Positions 60,515 to 64,000 of a DNA stretch of 64,000 nucleotides are shown here, one piece after another (within the stretch, counting starts at the first letter, position 1; every line of letters starts with the position of its first letter). The DNA comes from Rhodococcus antarcticus. GTDB taxonomy: Bacteria; Actinomycetota; Actinomycetes; Mycobacteriales; Mycobacteriaceae. The notes below the pieces were generated by a model. It was not told the DNA's origin. It made no database searches and saw only the letters and a program-made list of their open reading frames with translations. The stretch lies in contig NZ_CP110615.1 of NCBI RefSeq assembly GCF_026153295.1, positions 930,001 through 994,000 of the forward strand. The letters run 5' to 3'. A program made the position numbers and the translations under genes.

Positions 60515-60838
60515 TCAGACCGGGGCGTCGGACCGGGCGACGCTCAGCAGGGCGTGCAGGGTCAGCTCCTCGACCGGGGGAGGTCCAGCGGCGACGGCGT
60601 CGGCACCGCCGATCCGCTCGATGATCGGCCGTCTCACCTCGCTCACGAAGCGGTCGGCGGCCTCGTGGGAGTCCCACACCTCGGTGACCCGGAACCCCGT
60701 CGCGGTGGCGGTCGCCATGTGCATGAGGCACCCGTCGGGCATCGCGTGGCCGGTGACCTTCAGGACCTCGGCGTGGACTGCGTCCCACATGGCCATGGGT
60801 TGCGCGACATCCATCTGGTAGGCGTACATCTGCGTCAT
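60515..60838 (-). CDS. Small hypothetical protein, possibly dimeric alpha-beta barrel (ABM-like)
   Basis: A 107-residue soluble protein (MTQMYAYQMDVAQPMAMWDAVHAEVLKVTG...GFRVTEVWDSHEAADRFVSEVRRPIIERIGG). The segment order (strand, helix, strand ending in EVWDSHEAADRF) resembles antibiotic-biosynthesis-monooxygenase-type ferredoxin folds, which act as monooxygenases or heme-binding proteins. That assignment is from pattern only. It lies between the propeller gene and a small membrane protein on the same strand. Confidence 0.7.
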   Translation of the reverse strand: MTQMYAYQMDVAQPMAMWDAVHAEVLKVTGHAMPDGCLMHMATATATGFRVTEVWDSHEAADRFVSEVRRPIIERIGGADAVAAGPPPVEELTLHALLSVARSDAPV

Positions 60839-60945
60839 CTCCGTTCGGTTGCTGATCGGTTCTCACCGCACTCGGCGTTGGTGCCGTGTGCGGGTCCCGC
60901 GAGCACGGGGGTGACCGGCTCTCGGGGACGACTGGGGGGCTGCGC

Positions 60946-61341
60946 TCAGGGGTAGGCGCGGGGGGTGTCGGGGTGCAGCGAGACGGCCAGGACACCGAGG
61001 CACAGCAGCACCCCGACCGCCTCAACGGTCTTCCCGCCGGCGCTGGGGGCGTTGACGACGCCCACCGCTGCGAGCACCAGCGACAGTGCCGCGACGGTGA
61101 GGGCACCGGTGCGGGCCCAGTGGTGCAGTCCCCACACACCGGCGGCCACAGCCAGCTCGACCACGCCCAGCGCGACCTGACTGATCACGACCGCGGCGGG
61201 GATGTCGACCCCGGCCGCGACCGCCGCGAGCAGGCTGACGTTGCGCACGGCGTCGAGCACGAGCAGCACCGCAGCCACTACAACGAGGCGAGGACGGTCG
61301 TGGTGGGCATGATGCGGGCGCCCGGCGGTGAACGTGGACAT
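60946..61341 (-). CDS. Small four-helix membrane protein of unknown function
   Basis: A 131-residue protein with a His-rich N-terminus (GRPHHAHHDRPR) and four hydrophobic segments (about 19-37, 46-66, 75-95, 103-121). I do not recognise a family; the size resembles DoxX-like or DUF four-helix proteins. ATG 61341. A possible promoter (TTGCGG, 17 nt, TAGGCG) lies at 61412-61440 on this strand. Confidence 0.7.
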   Translation of the reverse strand: MSTFTAGRPHHAHHDRPRLVVVAAVLLVLDAVRNVSLLAAVAAGVDIPAAVVISQVALGVVELAVAAGVWGLHHWARTGALTVAALSLVLAAVGVVNAPSAGGKTVEAVGVLLCLGVLAVSLHPDTPRAYP

Positions 61342-61925
61342 GGCGAACCCTTCAGGACAGCGGACAACACCGATGTGAGTTCGGCGTGAAGACCCGGGGT
61401 TCGCGACGCGGCGCCTACGCTACTCCCGCCTTATCCGCAAGTCGATCACTATCTGAGACGACCTCAGCGGGCTGTGGTGGTTGCCTTCATCGCAGTCGAC
61501 CCGCTGGTGGCGCAGGCGCCGGGTGAGCCGGAGAACGGCCAGGCGCAGGTCACGGCCAGGGTGTCCTTGGTCGTCACCTGTGGGCCTCCTCCCATGCCCG
61601 CCCGGGAGCTAGATGGTGGTGTGACTGTGCAGGAGCACGGCTGTTCCTGTCGCCGATAGGGCGGAGGACAGGGTCGACAGGACCCGGGCCCGGGGCGTGA
61701 ACGACCGGTCGCCGAGCAAGTTCATGAACACCCCGGACGCCCCGGGTGCGGTCGAGACCGCGGACGCCCCGGGCGCCTGACACCCACCTAGTGATCCGGT
61801 GACTGCCGTCGACGGATCGTCGGGGACCCAGAGGGCACTCGTGGGTGGGCACGTGCGGGTGGGCAAAAGCTCTTCGGGGTGCGGGCGGGCATTCTGGAGC
61901 GGGGCATGCGGATCGGAGGCACGTG
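61342..61925. other. 584-nt interval without a convincing gene
   Basis: Contains a possible minus-strand promoter for the four-helix protein (61412-61440) and a local AT-richer stretch (61430-61460). CGGACGCCCCGGG occurs twice, at 61735-61747 and 61761-61773. Open frames here, including an 85-codon minus-strand one at 61609-61866, lack recognisable sequence. Confidence 0.6.
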
Positions 61926-63326
61926 GTGGTGGCGGTGAAGCTCGATCCCCGGGACTGGGGAGTTCGGGTCCGGTTGAGCCTGGCCGCGGTCGTGGTGCTC
62001 GCCGCGACGCTGCTGGTGGTGGCCGGTGGGGTGCTCTGGGTGTTGAGGGGGTCGTTGCAGTCCTCGGCGGATGCCGCGGCCGGCGTCCGGGTCGACCAGC
62101 TTGTCGCCCAGCTGCGCACTAGTGCCCCGGGGTCTCAGGATCCTGGTCTCGTGGCCACCAGCGGGGAGACCTCGGTGGTGCAGATCCTCACTCCTGACGG
62201 TGGCGTGCTGCTGGCCTCGCCCGATGCTCCTGGCGTCCCGCTGGCGGGGCCCCTGCCGGACGGGGCGAGCTCCCTGAACGGGTCGGTGGGGGTACCGGGC
62301 GCCCAGGGCGGGGTGTTCCGGGTGACCGCGCGTGGGGTCGGCGGCCCGGGCGGTGACCTGACGGCGGTGGTGGGGGTGGACTCCGCCGGGGTCACCGACA
62401 CCGTGATGACGGTGGGGGCGGTGCTCGCGGTGGGTCTGCCCGTCGTGGTGGTGGTCGCTGCTGCGCTGACCTACGTGCTGGTCGGGGTCTCGTTGCGGTC
62501 GGTGGAGCGGATGCGGGCGCGGGTGGCCGACGTCAGCCCGGCCGAGCTGTCGCTGCGGCTGGCGGTCCCCCGTCCGCGTGACGAGATCTCCCGGCTCGCC
62601 ACGACGCTGAACGCGATGCTGGCACGGCTGCAGGCTGGTAACGACGCGCAGCGCCGCTTCGTCGCCGACGCCTCCCACGAGCTGCGCAGCCCGTTGGCGA
62701 CGGTCACCGCGGCCCTCGAGCTGGCCCGGGACCGGCCGGGGGTCATCGACCGTGAGCTGGTGGGCGCTCACCTGCTGCCCGAGGCGCAGCGGATGCAGCG
62801 CCTGGTGGAGGACCTGTTGTTGCTGGCGAAGGCCGACGAGCAGGGCCTGGCGCTGCGTGTCGCCGATGTCGACGTCGAGGACCTGGTCGGGGTCGAGGCG
62901 GCCCGGCTGCGGGCCACCACCACCCTGGCGGTCATGACGCAGGTGCAGGCGGTCAGGGTGCGCGGTGACGAGGGCCAGCTCGCGCGGGTGGTCCGCAACC
63001 TCGCCGACAACGCCGCACGCCACGCTCGCAGCCAGATCGAGCTGTGGTGCCGGATCACCCCGGGTGGGGTGCAGCTGGTTGTCGCCGACGACGGCCCTGG
63101 GATCCCCGCATCCGAGCGTGAGCGGGTCCTGCAACGGTTCGTCCGCCTGGATGAGGGTCGCGCCCGGGCGACGGGTGGTAGCGGTCTCGGTCTGGCCATC
63201 GTCGCGGAGATCGTCGCCGCGCACCACGGCACGATCACCATCGCCGACTCCGAGCTCGGTGGTGCCCGTGTGATGGTGGAGCTGCCCAGTGCTGGGCCGG
63301 GTCAGTCCCCGTCGCGCCAGCGGTAG
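61926..63326 (+). CDS. Sensor histidine kinase
   Basis: A 466-residue membrane kinase. Helix 1 is at about 15-37, an extracytoplasmic domain at about 38-150, and helix 2 (MTVGAVLAVGLPVVVVVAAALTYVLVG) follows. HAMP (RMRARVADVSPAELSLRLAVPRP) precedes HisKA with the phospho-acceptor H251 in DASHELRSPLATV. The ATPase has N box RNLADNAARHA, DDGPGIPASERERVLQRF and GGSGLGLAIV. GGAGG at 61915-61919 supports GTG 61926 or 61929. It converges with the response regulator, overlapping it by 25 nt. The stimulus is unknown. Confidence 0.93.
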   Translation: MVAVKLDPRDWGVRVRLSLAAVVVLAATLLVVAGGVLWVLRGSLQSSADAAAGVRVDQLVAQLRTSAPGSQDPGLVATSGETSVVQILTPDGGVLLASPDAPGVPLAGPLPDGASSLNGSVGVPGAQGGVFRVTARGVGGPGGDLTAVVGVDSAGVTDTVMTVGAVLAVGLPVVVVVAAALTYVLVGVSLRSVERMRARVADVSPAELSLRLAVPRPRDEISRLATTLNAMLARLQAGNDAQRRFVADASHELRSPLATVTAALELARDRPGVIDRELVGAHLLPEAQRMQRLVEDLLLLAKADEQGLALRVADVDVEDLVGVEAARLRATTTLAVMTQVQAVRVRGDEGQLARVVRNLADNAARHARSQIELWCRITPGGVQLVVADDGPGIPASERERVLQRFVRLDEGRARATGGSGLGLAIVAEIVAAHHGTITIADSELGGARVMVELPSAGPGQSPSRQR

Positions 63327-63964
63327 CCGCGGCCCCGGAGGGTCTCGATGGTGGTGGCCCCGAACTTGCGGCGCAGGTACCCGACGTAGACCTCGACGAT
63401 GTTGTCGTCCCCGTCGTAGTGGGTGTCCCACACCCCGGCGAGGATCTCCGCCTTGCTGACCACGATCCCCTGGTGGCGGAGCATGAACTCGAGAAGGCCG
63501 TACTCGCGCCGGGTCATCTCCACCTCGACGCCACCCTGGTGGACCCGCCGACGGGCGGGGTCGAGGGTGATGTCGCCGGAGGTGAGCACGACAGGGCGGG
63601 TCGGGGCGCCACGGCGCTGCAGGGCGCGCAGCCGGGCCACCAGGACGGCGAAGCTGAACGGCTTGATGAGGTAGTCGTCGGCGCCCAGGTCGAAGGCGTC
63701 GGTCTGGTCGAACTCACCGTCCTTGGCGGTGAGCATGAGCACCGGGGTCCACACCTGCCGTCGGCGCAGCCCCTTCAGGACGTCGTAGCCGTTGAGGCGG
63801 GGAAGCATGATGTCCAGGACGATCACGTCGTAGGGGTGGTCGCTGCCCAGGCGCAGCCCCTGCTCCCCGTCGGTCGCGACCTCGACCACCCACCCCTCCG
63901 CGTCGAGTCCACGGCGGATCGTCTCGGCGAGGCTCACCTCGTCCTCGACCAGCAACACCCTCAC
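63302..63964 (-). CDS. OmpR/PhoB-family response regulator
   Basis: A 220-residue regulator. The receiver domain has acidic E7-D8-E9, phospho-acceptor D51 in VIVLDIMLPRLNGYDVL, the TAKDG switch and K in LIKPFSF. A winged-helix DNA-binding domain follows (EMTRREYGLLEFMLRHQGIVVSKAEIL, VEVYVGYLRRKFG, TIETLRGRGYRWRDGD). GTG 63964 overlaps the TGA of an upstream gene. It is the likely partner of the adjacent kinase although the genes converge. Confidence 0.95.
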   Translation of the reverse strand: MRVLLVEDEVSLAETIRRGLDAEGWVVEVATDGEQGLRLGSDHPYDVIVLDIMLPRLNGYDVLKGLRRRQVWTPVLMLTAKDGEFDQTDAFDLGADDYLIKPFSFAVLVARLRALQRRGAPTRPVVLTSGDITLDPARRRVHQGGVEVEMTRREYGLLEFMLRHQGIVVSKAEILAGVWDTHYDGDDNIVEVYVGYLRRKFGATTIETLRGRGYRWRDGD

Positions 63965-64000
63965 CGGCCGAGAAGGGCACGCAGAACCACGATGCCCAGG
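63961..64000 (-). CDS. 3' end of an upstream gene cut by the window
   Basis: On the minus strand the last codons read LGIVVLRALLGR-stop. The TGA (63961-63963) overlaps the response regulator GTG, a typical operon junction (GTGA). The residues are hydrophobic, as in a membrane helix near a C-terminus. The product cannot be identified. Confidence 0.5.
   Translation of the reverse strand, partial: LGIVVLRALLGR

Noticed and set aside
61609-61866. 85-codon minus-strand ORF in the 61.3-61.9 kb gap
   Set aside because: No ribosome binding site, no recognisable domain, and part of it comes from a duplicated 13-mer; insufficient support.

Overview
The window is GC-rich DNA from an actinomycete (Actinomycetota) that makes mycothiol. 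It carries a mycothione reductase, a wax ester synthase/diacylglycerol acyltransferase, and the block rlmN - DUF2631 - dxr - rip1 - ispG - GNAT - lipoprotein PBP - map, whose order matches the Mycobacteriales (compare Rv2870c to Rv2861c of M. tuberculosis). Genus cannot be settled from the sequence. Coding is dense, GTG starts are common and many operon genes overlap by 1-8 nt.

Layout. 0-9.4 kb: LapA-like protein, rlmN, MEP isoprenoid genes (dxr, ispG) around a site-2 protease, a penicillin-binding lipoprotein and methionine aminopeptidase. 9.5-17.8 kb: cobQ, a shikimate-dehydrogenase-like gene, a sugar porter with a small lipoprotein, an epoxide-hydrolase-like gene, mycothione reductase and a wax ester synthase. 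17.8-33.1 kb: a cobalamin regulon with two B12 riboswitches, one before cobN and one before an operon chlI/D-cobO-cobB-cobI-cobM-cbiD-cobL-cbiG/cobJ-ferredoxin. 33.3-39.2 kb: an oligopeptide/dipeptide ABC transporter (dppABCDF type).

39.3-49.0 kb is the most distinctive part. It holds a formate dehydrogenase whose large subunit is read through an in-frame TGA (selenocysteine, codon 189) with a SECIS-like hairpin directly after it, its Fe-S and NrfD-type membrane subunits, and the selenium machinery: selB and selA, tRNA-Sec (UCA anticodon) and divergent selD. Enzyme and decoding apparatus therefore sit together.

49.2-64 kb looks accessory: Hsp20, a PAS-ANTAR regulator, glgX, a haloalkane dehalogenase, an MFS/TetR pair, a redoxin and SDR, a decayed serine recombinase, a secreted ScyD/E-like beta-propeller, small unknown proteins, and a two-component system whose genes converge tail to tail.

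Two patterns cut across the window. First, several genes have a TAnnnT hexamer (often TAGCGT) 6-8 nt before the start codon with no convincing Shine-Dalgarno, as expected for leaderless transcripts; the same hexamer lies 7 nt before tRNA-Sec. Second, short tandem duplications occur at or just past stop codons (ispG, PBP, map, an alpha/beta hydrolase, cobM), and a five-copy 17-bp array abuts the 3' end of tRNA-Sec. I found no CRISPR array, intact insertion sequence, prophage or rRNA. I did not find a system that is clearly new; the selC-linked repeat array and the stop-codon repeats are the least explained structures.
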